Shown here: piece by piece, positions 25,390 through 34,036 of the stretch
How the letters are laid out: every line of letters starts with the position of its first letter
Numbering within the stretch: position 1 is the first letter of the stretch
DNA from: an uncultured SAR116 cluster alpha proteobacterium
GTDB taxonomy: Bacteria > Pseudomonadota > Alphaproteobacteria > Puniceispirillales > Puniceispirillaceae
Direction of reading: 5' to 3'
DNA: 64,000 nucleotides
NCBI GenBank assembly: GCA_902520885.1
Contig: CABYPW010000009.1
Coordinates: 5,001 to 69,000 of the forward strand
Notes under the pieces: model-generated
Seen by the model: the letters and a program-made list of their open reading frames with translations, nothing else
The model's database searches: none
Told to the model about the DNA's origin: nothing
Made by a program: the position numbers and the translations under genes

Positions 25390-26598
25390 TTATTTTAACA
25401 GGGTCAAAAAATGTGCCAGACTATCAACTGCAGCCTGCATATCAAGTTCTTCGGTCAATTCCTCAGGCGTATGACTGATCCCTTTGTGGGACCTAACAAA
25501 AAGCATAGCCATAGGACAAAGGTCAGCTATAGCAGATGCATCGTGAGTTGCTCCTGAAGGGAGTTCAAAGACGGGGTGACCCGTTTTTGAGATTGCATTT
25601 TGTAAAACCAATTTAAGGTGCTCATCACAAGGAGACGCCTGTTGTGAGTAGGTTTTGGATGAAAAAAAATTAATTTTCCGTTCAGCAGCGATCAATTTGA
25701 GTTTTTTTATGATAGATTTTCCACCCATTTCCCGTATTTTATCTGATGCAGACCTAACTTCAAGTACCATTGAAACCTGACTAGGAATCACATTGACGAC
25801 ATTTGGTGCAACGGTAAATTTTCCGATTGTTGCTATCAAATCTGCAGTATCTTTTGCAATTTTTTCTGCGTTTAAAACAAGCTCCGCAGCGCAAGCAAGG
25901 GTATCTTGACGATTATCCATCGGGGTAGTTCCTGCATGACCAGAAACTCCTTTTAGAATAATCTGATGTCTCTCAATTCCGGATATTGCTGTGACAATAC
26001 CTAACGGTAAATTTTTTTTATATAAAACTGGACCTTGCTCAATATGAGTTTCAATATATCCAAGCAAAGGGGTATTTCTAAGATCAAGTTTGTGAAGTTC
26101 CTCCGGATTAAGTTGGAATTTTATCATGGCATCACGAATCGAAATTCCATTATCATCCTTCAAATCTAGACTATCGATATCTAAGGTTCCAGCCAATGCC
26201 CGAGGGCCAATCAGAGCCGTTGGAAATCGAACACCCTCTTCATCTGCAAAAGCTATCACTTGAACAGAATAAGGCAATGTAATGTTTCTGATTTTCCTCA
26301 ATGCGAGTATAGGCAACAAAACACCCATAATTCCGTCAAATCTACCCCCGTTATGCACTGAGTCTTGATGTGAACCAAGCAGAAGAGTTGGGCTATTTGG
26401 CGAGCCTTCAAGTCTGCCTATCACAGTACCTGCATCATCGACATGAACTTTAAGTCCACTATCAATCATCCAGGTTTTTATTTTTTCAATTGCGGCTCGG
26501 TGTTCGGGCGTGAAAGGCAGTCTGGTAACCCCGTCATTAGAAGCAGAGCATGAGGCAATATCATTTAACATCTGCGAAATAGGTGATGTTTTTTCCAT
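25390..26598 (-). CDS. Zn-dependent N-carbamoyl-amino acid hydrolase/allantoate amidohydrolase family (M20)
   Basis: A 402-residue M20/M28-like amidohydrolase. The bimetal site is in LLGSHQDSVHNGGRFDGIMGVL (quoted in part; His and Asp), AFADEEGVRFP (Glu pair) and IETHIEQGPVL (His). The dimerisation-domain motif GVSGHAGTTPMDNRQD and the late PSGATHDASAIA are typical. The family includes N-carbamoyl-L-amino acid hydrolase, beta-ureidopropionase and allantoate amidohydrolase; which one this is cannot be told. It is 20 bases downstream of a DUF1028 gene on the same strand and points toward the M29 gene end. Confidence 0.87.
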   Translation of the reverse strand: MEKTSPISQMLNDIASCSASNDGVTRLPFTPEHRAAIEKIKTWMIDSGLKVHVDDAGTVIGRLEGSPNSPTLLLGSHQDSVHNGGRFDGIMGVLLPILALRKIRNITLPYSVQVIAFADEEGVRFPTALIGPRALAGTLDIDSLDLKDDNGISIRDAMIKFQLNPEELHKLDLRNTPLLGYIETHIEQGPVLYKKNLPLGIVTAISGIERHQIILKGVSGHAGTTPMDNRQDTLACAAELVLNAEKIAKDTADLIATIGKFTVAPNVVNVIPSQVSMVLEVRSASDKIREMGGKSIIKKLKLIAAERKINFFSSKTYSQQASPCDEHLKLVLQNAISKTGHPVFELPSGATHDASAIADLCPMAMLFVRSHKGISHTPEELTEELDMQAAVDSLAHFLTLLK

Positions 26599-26618
26599 TT
26601 TTTTATTAACTTTATTTC

Positions 26619-27281
26619 TTACTTAGGAATCTTTTCTTCCTTCTTATAGGAAGGAAGCGTTTTAAACCAGGCGTCATAGGCTGGTTCTTGGATTTTTTTT
26701 AGAATATTCTCTAATTGGTCTATTGGTGTTTCATGGTAATCTACGCGAAGTGTGATAGGAGGTTGTTGGGGTTTGAACACAAGAAGCGCTGCAGACATTA
26801 ATCCTCTACTGTCACCGCCAGCTTCGGTGCCAGCTCTAAGACTTGCAATGAGTTTTTCTTCGACAGAATCATGAGGGTTTTTAAAGGTATCATACATTTC
26901 TTTTAGTACATTTCTGTTGCTAAGAATATTTCCAGCCAGCACTAATCCATCTTCAACAATCTCATCTATGATAACATCATTTTTCCTTCCGCTATAAACA
27001 TTAGCTTTACCGTCAATGTCGATAGCAGCTATTTGACGGTATTCGCGTCGGGGGTCGTTATTTGTTGTTCCTTCAATAGCGTTAGACGCAGATACCCCAT
27101 TTTCCATTTGTTTAAGAGTTTCATCACCCCAAACAATACTAGGCTCTGCTCCTTGTGATGCGGTAAGACCTCCAAATGGATGCCCTCTTAATACCCATCC
27201 TCCTACGCAAAGGTTACCTGTTGCTGAGGCGCCTGCAAGTATCCCGGTAGTTTTGTCCAAACTAAGAAGCGAAAATGTCAT
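26619..27281 (-). CDS. DUF1028 family protein
   Basis: A 220-residue DUF1028 protein (Ntn-hydrolase-like fold as described for the family). It begins TFSLLSLDKTTGILAGASATGN and continues with GGLTASQGAEPSIVWG, AIDIDGKANVYSG, GLVLAGNIL and GTEAGGDSRGLMSAALLV, all hallmarks. These genes commonly sit with amidohydrolases and peptide importers, as here. The biochemical role is not established. The start is divergent from the importer gene, so the two probably share the operator region at 27345-27376. Confidence 0.85.
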   Translation of the reverse strand: MTFSLLSLDKTTGILAGASATGNLCVGGWVLRGHPFGGLTASQGAEPSIVWGDETLKQMENGVSASNAIEGTTNNDPRREYRQIAAIDIDGKANVYSGRKNDVIIDEIVEDGLVLAGNILSNRNVLKEMYDTFKNPHDSVEEKLIASLRAGTEAGGDSRGLMSAALLVFKPQQPPITLRVDYHETPIDQLENILKKIQEPAYDAWFKTLPSYKKEEKIPK

Positions 27282-27344
27282 GATAGCTCTTATATAAAGA
27301 ATTTATTAATTTGCCCATAAAACCATTTTTCTCTTGATTTGTCT

Positions 27345-27376
27345 ATTTATCATGATCAATATTTATCATGATAAAT
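27345..27376. promoter_or_regulatory. Tandem 16-base palindromic operator
   Basis: Two abutting 16-base units occur: ATTTATCATGATCAAT at 27345-27360 and ATTTATCATGATAAAT at 27361-27376. They differ at one base. The second unit is a perfect palindrome. They lie in the 131-base divergent spacer between the DUF1028 gene and the peptide-binding-protein gene, 37 bases before the latter's ATG, where a bound repressor would block both directions. The GntR/FCD regulator at the end of the importer operon (32792-33568) is the natural candidate ligand. Confidence 0.65.
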
Positions 27377-27412
27377 TAATTTTTTCAATATAACTTATGG
27401 AAGGTAACTAAC

Positions 27413-28990
27413 ATGAAAATATTTAAAACGGTTTATCGCACCGTTGTTGCGGTATTCATGCTAGTGGTATCGAGTTGTCTATTTGTGGTTCCTGCTACAG
27501 CTAGCACTCCAAGCAATGTTCTAGTTGTAGGGCAAATTGCAGAGCCAAAATCGCTGGATCCAGCAACAGTTACAGCAGTAAACGATTTTCGTATTTTAAT
27601 GAACGTCTATGATGGTCTAGTACGTTATAAAGATGGAGCATTGGAAGTAGAGCCGGCACTTGCAGAAAGTTGGGATATTAGTGCTGATGGGAAAACATAT
27701 ACTTTCAAATTACGTTCGGGTGTAAAGTTCCATGATGGAACTTCCGTGACTGCCGAAGCAGTGAAATTTAATTTTGATCGAATGCTTGATGACTCTCATC
27801 CTTTTCACGATACTGGCCCTTTTCCTCTCAGTTTCTTTTTTTCAGCAATAGAAAAAGTTGAGGTTGTTAATGCTGGTACAGTTAGATTTTCGCTAAATGC
27901 GCCCTATGCGCCGTTTTTATCTAATTTAGCCTATCCAACCGGATTAATTGCGTCACCAGATGCTATCAAAAAGCATGGAAAAGATTTTGGGCGTAATCCA
28001 GTTGGTACAGGTGCGTTTAAATTTGATTCATGGAAATCAAACGAAGCTGTAATCGTATCACGTTATGATGGATATTGGGACGGTAAAGCTGGAACAGAGG
28101 CTGTAATATTTCGGCCAATAACTGATGGCAACACCAGGGTAGCTGAGATGCTCTCAGGTGGAATTGATATGATGGTTGAGGTTCCTCCCACATCATTGGG
28201 TCAGTTCTCAGGTGCTGACTTCTCCGTTGTAGAGCAAGCAGGCCCTCATGTTTGGTTTCTAATATTAAATGCTAAAGAAGGACCTTTTGCAAATAAGCTG
28301 GTTCGGCAAGCAGCTAACTATGCAATTAATAAAAAAGCGATAGTTGATGACGTGCTTGAAGGTACAGCTGCTATTGCAGCAGGCCCAACCCCTCCGGCGT
28401 TTGCTTGGGCTTATAATGACTCTTTAGAGCCATATCCTTATGATCCAGACAAAGCTAAATCTCTTCTAAAAGAAGCCGGTATTTCAAATGCAAAGCTTAC
28501 TTTCTATGTCACGCAAGGTGGTTCAGGAATGTTAGACCCTGTTGCTATGGGTACTGCTATACAGGCAGACCTCGCAGCTGTCGGTTTTGATGTTGAGATT
28601 AAAACTTTTGAATGGAATGCTTTTCTTGGTGAAGTAAACCCTGGACTTGAAGGTAAAGCAGATATGGCAGAAATGGCTTGGATGACAAACGACCCAGATA
28701 CTCTCCCTTATCTGGCGCTTCGTACATCAGCTTGGCCAGACCAAGGAGGCTTTAATTCTGGCTATTATTCTAACCCAAAAGTTGATGAGTTGCTTGAGGC
28801 AGCTAGGTCATCTACCGACCAGAATGAACGTGCAAGTCTTTACAAAGAAATGCAGGAGATTGTTCAAGAAGATGCACCTTGGGTGTTTGTTGCAAACTGG
28901 AAACAGAATGCAGTTAAGAGTAGTAAAGTAGAAAATTTCTCCTTACAACCATCTTTCCTTCTTCTTTTAAAAGATGTAAAGAAAAATTAA
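27413..28990 (+). CDS. Peptide-type ABC transporter substrate-binding protein (SBP_bac_5)
   Basis: A 525-residue DppA/OppA-family binding protein. An N-terminal signal peptide ends near PATAS (residues about 29-31). The mature part starts with VVGQIAEPKSLDPATVTAVNDFRI (quoted in part), then the family motifs GLVRYKDGALEVEPALAESW and YTFKLRSGVKFHDGT. The ligand could be a peptide, an opine or another amino-acid derivative. GGAAGG precedes the ATG. The stop is followed by a perfect hairpin before the permease gene. Confidence 0.9.
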   Translation: MKIFKTVYRTVVAVFMLVVSSCLFVVPATASTPSNVLVVGQIAEPKSLDPATVTAVNDFRILMNVYDGLVRYKDGALEVEPALAESWDISADGKTYTFKLRSGVKFHDGTSVTAEAVKFNFDRMLDDSHPFHDTGPFPLSFFFSAIEKVEVVNAGTVRFSLNAPYAPFLSNLAYPTGLIASPDAIKKHGKDFGRNPVGTGAFKFDSWKSNEAVIVSRYDGYWDGKAGTEAVIFRPITDGNTRVAEMLSGGIDMMVEVPPTSLGQFSGADFSVVEQAGPHVWFLILNAKEGPFANKLVRQAANYAINKKAIVDDVLEGTAAIAAGPTPPAFAWAYNDSLEPYPYDPDKAKSLLKEAGISNAKLTFYVTQGGSGMLDPVAMGTAIQADLAAVGFDVEIKTFEWNAFLGEVNPGLEGKADMAEMAWMTNDPDTLPYLALRTSAWPDQGGFNSGYYSNPKVDELLEAARSSTDQNERASLYKEMQEIVQEDAPWVFVANWKQNAVKSSKVENFSLQPSFLLLLKDVKKN

Positions 28991-29000
28991 ATATTAAACA

Positions 29001-29028
29001 GTGTTGGCCATGATTAAATGGCCAACAC
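29001..29028 (+). other. Intercistronic hairpin after peptide-binding-protein gene
   Basis: A perfect 11-base stem: GTGTTGGCCAT at 29001-29011 pairs with ATGGCCAACAC at 29018-29028 around the loop GATTAA. No T-run follows, so it is more likely an RNA-stabilising or processing stem protecting the binding-protein message than a strong terminator. Confidence 0.75.
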
Positions 29029-29052
29029 AACTGTCAGAAGCTGGCCCAAAAA

Positions 29053-30000
29053 ATGCCTCGCTACATTTTTTTTAGAATTCTCTCCATTATTCCAGTTTTA
29101 CTTGGTTTGACGTTGATCGTTTTTATTATTATGTCACTTATCCCAGGTGACCCAGCTACTGCAATATTAGGCTCCTATGCAACTCCTGAGAATGTAGCCC
29201 GACTTAATCAGCAGCTTGGCCTGGATAAACCTTTATTTCAAAGGTATTTCATATGGCTCTCTAATTTAATTCAAGGCGATTTTGGTCGTTCTATGTCCCT
29301 AAACCGCCCGGTTATAGATGAAATTCTAGAGAGGTTTAGTGCAACACTAATTTTGTCAGGAACTGCATTTGTTTTGTGCTCTTTTATTGGTATTTTAGCG
29401 GGAGTAATTTCAGCCACACGTCAATATGGGTTAGCAGATAAATTAATTACCTTAACTGTTTTGATAGGGATTTCAATTCCATCTTTTTTTCTGGGAATGA
29501 TGATGATTCTATATTTTGCAGTAAGACTTAGATGGTTTCCTGCTTCAGGAATGTATGCTCTCTATGGTGGTGGTGATTTTATTGATTTGCTCAATCATTT
29601 AATTATGCCTGCAGTTGCTTTGGCAATAGTAGCAGCCGGTGTTATAGCCCGTCTTTCTAGGGCTGCTATGCTAGAGGTGTTACGACTAGATTTCATTCGC
29701 ACAGCGCGGGCAAAAGGAGTTCCAGAAAAGCGTGTTATAATTAGACATGCACTTCGTTATTCAATGGTATCTATTCTCCCTATTCTCGGGCTTCAAGCAG
29801 GTTTTGTTTTATCTGGAGCCGTATACATAGAAATTGTTTTCCAGTGGCCAGGGGTAGGTCGGATGATGGTAGATGCTATTCTTGCTCGAGATATTATGTT
29901 GGTTCAAGGAGGCGTTTTATTTGTTGCTGCATGTTATGTGATTTTTAACATTATCGTGGATGTTGTTCAGTTGTGGCTTGATCCAAGGATAAGAAGTTAA
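29053..30000 (+). CDS. Peptide-type ABC transporter permease, DppB class
   Basis: A 315-residue inner-membrane permease. It starts MPRYIFFRILSIIPVLLGLTL, followed by the periplasmic GDPATAILG and LGLDKPLFQRY motifs of DppB-type permeases. The cytoplasmic coupling segment is SRAAMLEVLRLDFIRTARAKG (quoted in part), the EAA loop that docks the ATPase, and EIVFQWPGVGRMMVDAI is near the C-terminus. Its TAA stop shares its last base (30000) with the ATG of the next gene. It partners the fused permease-ATPase that follows. Confidence 0.9.
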   Translation: MPRYIFFRILSIIPVLLGLTLIVFIIMSLIPGDPATAILGSYATPENVARLNQQLGLDKPLFQRYFIWLSNLIQGDFGRSMSLNRPVIDEILERFSATLILSGTAFVLCSFIGILAGVISATRQYGLADKLITLTVLIGISIPSFFLGMMMILYFAVRLRWFPASGMYALYGGGDFIDLLNHLIMPAVALAIVAAGVIARLSRAAMLEVLRLDFIRTARAKGVPEKRVIIRHALRYSMVSILPILGLQAGFVLSGAVYIEIVFQWPGVGRMMVDAILARDIMLVQGGVLFVAACYVIFNIIVDVVQLWLDPRIRS

Positions 30001-31874
30001 TGAGGGTATTATACAAAAAAATAATTAGAAATAGATTAGCTGGGTTCGGAGCGGCTTTGGTATCAATAATCTGCTTTTTATCTTTAATAACACCTTTTTT
30101 AGGGCTCCCAGACCCAAATGTGATTGATACATCAAAAAGGTTCATGATGCCATTGGTTGATGGTTACATTTTTGGTGCTGACCACCTTGGTAGAGATATT
30201 TTGTCAAGATTACTTTGGGGAACGCGTCTGAGCATTTTCGTTGGACTAGTTGCTGCGTTGATTGCCGCCAGCATTGGTTCAGTTATAGGTATTCTCGCTG
30301 GTTTATATGGCGGAAAAGCGGATACACTTCTGATGCGTTCAATTGATGTGTTAATGGCATTTCCGTATATTTTACTCGCACTTGCAATAGTAGCTGTCTT
30401 GGGTCCAGGGTTGATGAATGCCTTAATAGCAGTGGCAATCGTTAATATACCGTTCTTTGCAAGAAACGTGAGGGGAGTAACGCTAAGTCTAGTGCAATCA
30501 GATTTTATAGCGGCAGCTCGACTATCTGGTAGAAACACATTTTCGATTTTATTGTTTGAGCTACTGCCAAACTTAGTTTCCGTAATCATTGTGGCTTTTT
30601 CAACTACAATTGGCTGGATGATTTTAGAAACAGCAGGTTTATCTTTTCTTGGTCTTGGTTCTCAACCACCTCAATCCGACCTCGGGTCTATGCTTGGAGA
30701 AGCAAGGGCAGCATTGATCACACATCCTCACACTTCATTTATTCCAGGACTGATGATTTTCGCAATTGTGATGGGAATAAATCTACTTGGTGATGGTATC
30801 AGGGATGCTTTAGACCCAAGACTTGCTAAAGGTATGCTCCGCCGTTCCCAACCAATTACATATATAGACAGACAAAAAAATATATCGCTACCAAATACAA
30901 TAAATTTAATAAGTGTAAACGATTTACAGACCGAGTTTCAGATTGACAATAAAAAAATAAAAGCCATTCGTAATGTCAGTTTCTCGATTGAAAAAGGTCA
31001 ATGCTTGGCTATAGTGGGTGAGAGTGGTTCAGGTAAATCAGTGACTGCTTTATCTCTTACAGGATTAGTCGCTTCACCTCCTGCTGTTATAAGTGGGGGT
31101 GTGGTTAATTTCCAGAATATAGACATTCTCTCATTAAATTATGAAGAGATTAGAAAAATTAGAGGAAAAAAAATTAGTTATATTTTTCAGGATCCTAACT
31201 CAAGTCTGCATCCATTACATTCTATTGGTGACCAGTTAATTGAAGTGATGTTGGTGCATGAAAGTAAGTTTAAAAGGCATATTTTAGAAGAAAGAGCGAT
31301 TCAATTACTTAAGGATGTGATGATTGCGAATCCTGAGCGCGTTATGAATTCTTATCCACATGAATTATCAGGTGGGATGCGTCAGCGTATCGGAATAGCT
31401 ATAGCATTAGCCAATGATCCTGAACTAATCATTGCTGATGAACCAACAACAGCTCTTGATGTAACAGTTCAAGCGCAGATTCTTGATATTTTAAATCGAT
31501 TGCGAATACAGAGGGGCTTATCATTATTATTTATCTCACATGATATGAATGTCATTGCGAGTATAAGCGATAAAATTGCCATAATGTATGCCGGGCAAAT
31601 TATTGAAACAGGTCCTACTCAAGAGGTTCTAGACCAACCTTTTCATCCATATACAAAGGCTCTTTTGGCCTGTTCCCCTCAAATTGGCTCTAGCCTTGGT
31701 CTGCCAAAACCAATTAAAGGAATGCCGCCTTTGATGGAGGAGTTATCAGAGGGATGTTCGTTTGCTCCAAGGTGTTCATATTTTACCAAGGATTGCAATA
31801 AAGAACCAATTGTTCTAAGTACGATTGAAAATCGGTCATTTAGATGTATTAAAAAGGGTTCTCTAGATGCCTAA
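30000..31874 (+). CDS. Fused ABC transporter permease (DppC class) and ATP-binding protein (DppD class)
   Basis: One 624-codon frame joins two subunits that are often separate. Residues about 1-285 form a DppC-like permease (FGADHLGRDILSRLLWGTRLS; EAA-type loop DFIAAARLSGRN; LGDGIRDALDPRL). After a linker of about 25 residues comes an ABC ATPase. It has Walker A GESGSGKSV near residue 340, signature LSGGMRQRIGIA near 455, and Walker B IADEPTTALDVT. The Cys-containing oligopeptide-type C-terminus is CSFAPRCSYFTKDC. The fusion fixes subunit ratio. Its 3' end overlaps the second ATPase gene by 8 bases. Confidence 0.92.
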   Translation: MRVLYKKIIRNRLAGFGAALVSIICFLSLITPFLGLPDPNVIDTSKRFMMPLVDGYIFGADHLGRDILSRLLWGTRLSIFVGLVAALIAASIGSVIGILAGLYGGKADTLLMRSIDVLMAFPYILLALAIVAVLGPGLMNALIAVAIVNIPFFARNVRGVTLSLVQSDFIAAARLSGRNTFSILLFELLPNLVSVIIVAFSTTIGWMILETAGLSFLGLGSQPPQSDLGSMLGEARAALITHPHTSFIPGLMIFAIVMGINLLGDGIRDALDPRLAKGMLRRSQPITYIDRQKNISLPNTINLISVNDLQTEFQIDNKKIKAIRNVSFSIEKGQCLAIVGESGSGKSVTALSLTGLVASPPAVISGGVVNFQNIDILSLNYEEIRKIRGKKISYIFQDPNSSLHPLHSIGDQLIEVMLVHESKFKRHILEERAIQLLKDVMIANPERVMNSYPHELSGGMRQRIGIAIALANDPELIIADEPTTALDVTVQAQILDILNRLRIQRGLSLLFISHDMNVIASISDKIAIMYAGQIIETGPTQEVLDQPFHPYTKALLACSPQIGSSLGLPKPIKGMPPLMEELSEGCSFAPRCSYFTKDCNKEPIVLSTIENRSFRCIKKGSLDA

Positions 31875-32823
31875 ACCAATCATTCAAATAAAAAATTTAT
31901 GCAAAAATTTTAGTATAAAACAAGCTAGTCTTCTTGGTCCAAAACAAGTTTTAAAAGCTGTAAAGAATGTATCGCTTGATGTTAAAAAAGGTGAAATTTT
32001 CGGAATCATAGGGGAATCAGGCTGCGGAAAATCAACTCTTGCTAGAACGATAGTTGGTATTTATAAAGCAGATTCTGGAACTGTAAAACTTAACGAAAAT
32101 TCAATTGAAAACATCATATCTAAAGAGCTAAACAGAACAATTCAATACGTTTTTCAAGATCCTTTAGGAAGTTTAAACCCCCGTAAAACGATTCGTCAAA
32201 ACCTACAAACGCCATTGCATTTATTATTAGGTCTCAATTCTCATCAGATTAACCAGAAGTTAACTGAAATGATGGAAGCAGTTGGTCTTCCCTTAAGAAC
32301 AATGTATCAATATCCTCATGAAATTTCTGGCGGTCAAGCACAGAGAATTGGAATAGCAAGAGCTTTACTTGCCGGCTCTCAAATTCTTGTTCTGGATGAG
32401 CCAGTGTCGGCCCTCGATGTTTCAGTCCAGGCTCAAATACTTGAATTATTGATAAATCTAAAAGATAAATTTAGCCTCACATATATTTTTATTTCTCATG
32501 ATCTTGCTGTTATCGAAGCGTTTTGTAATCGTGTGGCGGTAATGTATTATGGTGAGATTGCTGAGGTGTTGCCTGCAACCAAGCTTTATAGTCAATCGCT
32601 TCATCCCTACACTAATTTGCTTGCGCGTACAGCGCCGCGTCTTGATAATGAGATTCATACGGAATTTCAGATAGAATTGCCTGACCCTTTAAAACCTCCA
32701 TTGGGATGTGCATTTGCTCCGAGGTGCTCCAATGTTGGAGAACGCTGTAAAGAATTTTCACCTGAACTAAGATTACTGAAAGAAAACTCCTATGTCGCAT
32801 GTCATTATCCGACCAAACAATAA
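31867..32823 (+). CDS. Peptide-type ABC transporter ATP-binding protein, DppF class
   Basis: A 318-residue ABC ATPase with Walker A GESGCGKST, signature ISGGQAQRIGIARAL, Walker B LVLDEPVSALDVSVQ and H-loop FISHDLAV. The C-terminal CAFAPRCSNVGERC is the oligopeptide-importer type, whose Cys may bind an iron-sulfur cluster in some members. It overlaps the fused gene by 8 bases and the GntR gene by 32 bases, so all are one transcript. It forms a heterodimer with the ATPase half of the fused protein. Confidence 0.92.
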   Translation: MPKPIIQIKNLCKNFSIKQASLLGPKQVLKAVKNVSLDVKKGEIFGIIGESGCGKSTLARTIVGIYKADSGTVKLNENSIENIISKELNRTIQYVFQDPLGSLNPRKTIRQNLQTPLHLLLGLNSHQINQKLTEMMEAVGLPLRTMYQYPHEISGGQAQRIGIARALLAGSQILVLDEPVSALDVSVQAQILELLINLKDKFSLTYIFISHDLAVIEAFCNRVAVMYYGEIAEVLPATKLYSQSLHPYTNLLARTAPRLDNEIHTEFQIELPDPLKPPLGCAFAPRCSNVGERCKEFSPELRLLKENSYVACHYPTKQ

Positions 32824-33568
32824 TACACGAAATCAGAATAGAGCAAGTAGACCTCTACAAGTAGCAGAGGCTATAAAAAACTTTGTAGTTACAGAAGCGC
32901 TTCAACCCGGAGATAAACTTCCCAATGAGGCTGAACTTATAAAGAGGTTCAGTATGGCAAAAGGAACAATCAGGGAAGCAATGCGAATTCTTGAGGCACA
33001 GGGTCTTGTAAAGACTAGAACAGGGCCTGGAGGAGGATGTTTTGTGCATGAAGTATCAGAGAATAGAACACGAGCTTTACTCTCAAACTATTTTTATTTC
33101 AAACATCTCAGTATTACTGATATCTATCAAATTAGAAAAAAATTAGAGCCCGAGTTGGTTTCAAACTTAGCCGGTAAACTAACGAAAGAGGATATTGTAG
33201 AACTTGAAACAATTATGGAAGAATATAAAACGCCGCCTCAAAACAAAGAAGAGGATAGAATTCATCATGAAGCATCTCTTCGTTTTCACTCCAAACTTGC
33301 TGAATATGCAAAGAATCATCTTCTTGGATTTATCATTGGCTTTATAGCAGAAACCTTATCAGAAATGACCACAAATCGTCGTCTTTTTGATTATCCAAAC
33401 TTACAATTATGGCGAGAAGGTAGGGAGTTTCAACTTAATTTATTAAAAGCTATTAAGTCCGGTGATTCCAAAAAGGCTAGTGAAATAATGACTGACCATA
33501 TGATTTTTGCTGAGAAATTAATGCAACAACAAGAGTTCAAGGTTGAGCGAAGGTTTAGTGATTTTTAA
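32792..33568 (+). CDS. GntR-family regulator, FCD (FadR) subfamily
   Basis: A 258-residue regulator. A winged helix-turn-helix covers residues about 20-85 (LQPGDKLPNEAELIKRFSM, then KGTIREAMRILEAQGLVKTR). An all-helical FCD ligand domain follows (DIYQIRKKLEPELVSNLA, EEDRIHHEASLRFHSKLAEYA with metal-type His, MTDHMIFAE). The ATG at 32792 overlaps the DppF-class gene by 32 bases; no later start would keep the DNA-binding domain whole. As last gene of the importer operon it probably senses the imported compound and binds the tandem palindrome at 27345-27376. Confidence 0.87.
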   Translation: MSHVIIRPNNNTRNQNRASRPLQVAEAIKNFVVTEALQPGDKLPNEAELIKRFSMAKGTIREAMRILEAQGLVKTRTGPGGGCFVHEVSENRTRALLSNYFYFKHLSITDIYQIRKKLEPELVSNLAGKLTKEDIVELETIMEEYKTPPQNKEEDRIHHEASLRFHSKLAEYAKNHLLGFIIGFIAETLSEMTTNRRLFDYPNLQLWREGREFQLNLLKAIKSGDSKKASEIMTDHMIFAEKLMQQQEFKVERRFSDF

Positions 33569-33616
33569 AACTTACTATTTGTAACAGCGATAATTAAGTT
33601 ACTCATTCATAGCGTG

Positions 33617-34036
33617 CTAATTAAGACGCTTTCCAGTGTCAGCGTCAAAATAAGAAACTTTATCCATATTGAAAGTAAATTTCATTTCTATACCTGTTTT
33701 AGCTTCTGTTTCTGCCTGAAGACGCGCTGTTACTTCCTTTCCACCCAAGTTTATAAGAACGTAAGTATCAGCTCCGGCTGGTTCAACAACATCTACATTA
33801 CAGGAAGCGAGTTGAAGATCGCGTCCCTTCCTCAACTTTGAATCTCCTATATCCTCAGGTCGCAAACCAAGTACAATATTTTCTGGGAGTTTACTTATGT
33901 TCTCGTCATATAAAGTAAGTGGTTTCCCAGTGTTTCTTTCTATAACGAATTAGTTCCAACCCCATTTTTTTTAGCCTTTGCTGGTATAAGATTCATGGCG
34001 GGTTAACCCATAAAATCAGCAAATACGTATATAAAT
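33617..34036 (-). pseudogene. Remnant of a UgpC/MalK-type ABC ATPase (C-terminal part)
   Basis: Reading leftward from about 34036, the frame gives FADFMG, a TAA stop, then PAMNLIPAKAKKNGVG, where intact UgpC/MalK proteins have GSPAMNLIP. A frame change near 33950 is followed by ERNTGKPLTLYDENISKLPENIVLGLRPEDIG (given in part) and, to 33617, the TOBE-type end VDVVEPAGADTYVLINLGGKEVTARL. The Walker and signature motifs, about the first 230 residues, are missing. The SDR gene abuts the break. It is a decayed tail left by a deletion; an intact homologue lies at 60383-61456. The last 82 codons could still be read as an open frame but have no sensible start. Confidence 0.8.

Noticed and set aside
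25340-25390. Short A+T-only inverted repeat between convergent gene ends as a terminator
   Set aside because: The stem is only A-T pairs and would be unstable; such repeats arise by chance in AT-rich spacers.
33614-33841. 75-codon open frame on the plus strand over the ATPase remnant
   Set aside because: The minus strand reading matches the UgpC/MalK C-terminus; the plus frame has no ribosome-binding site or family match.
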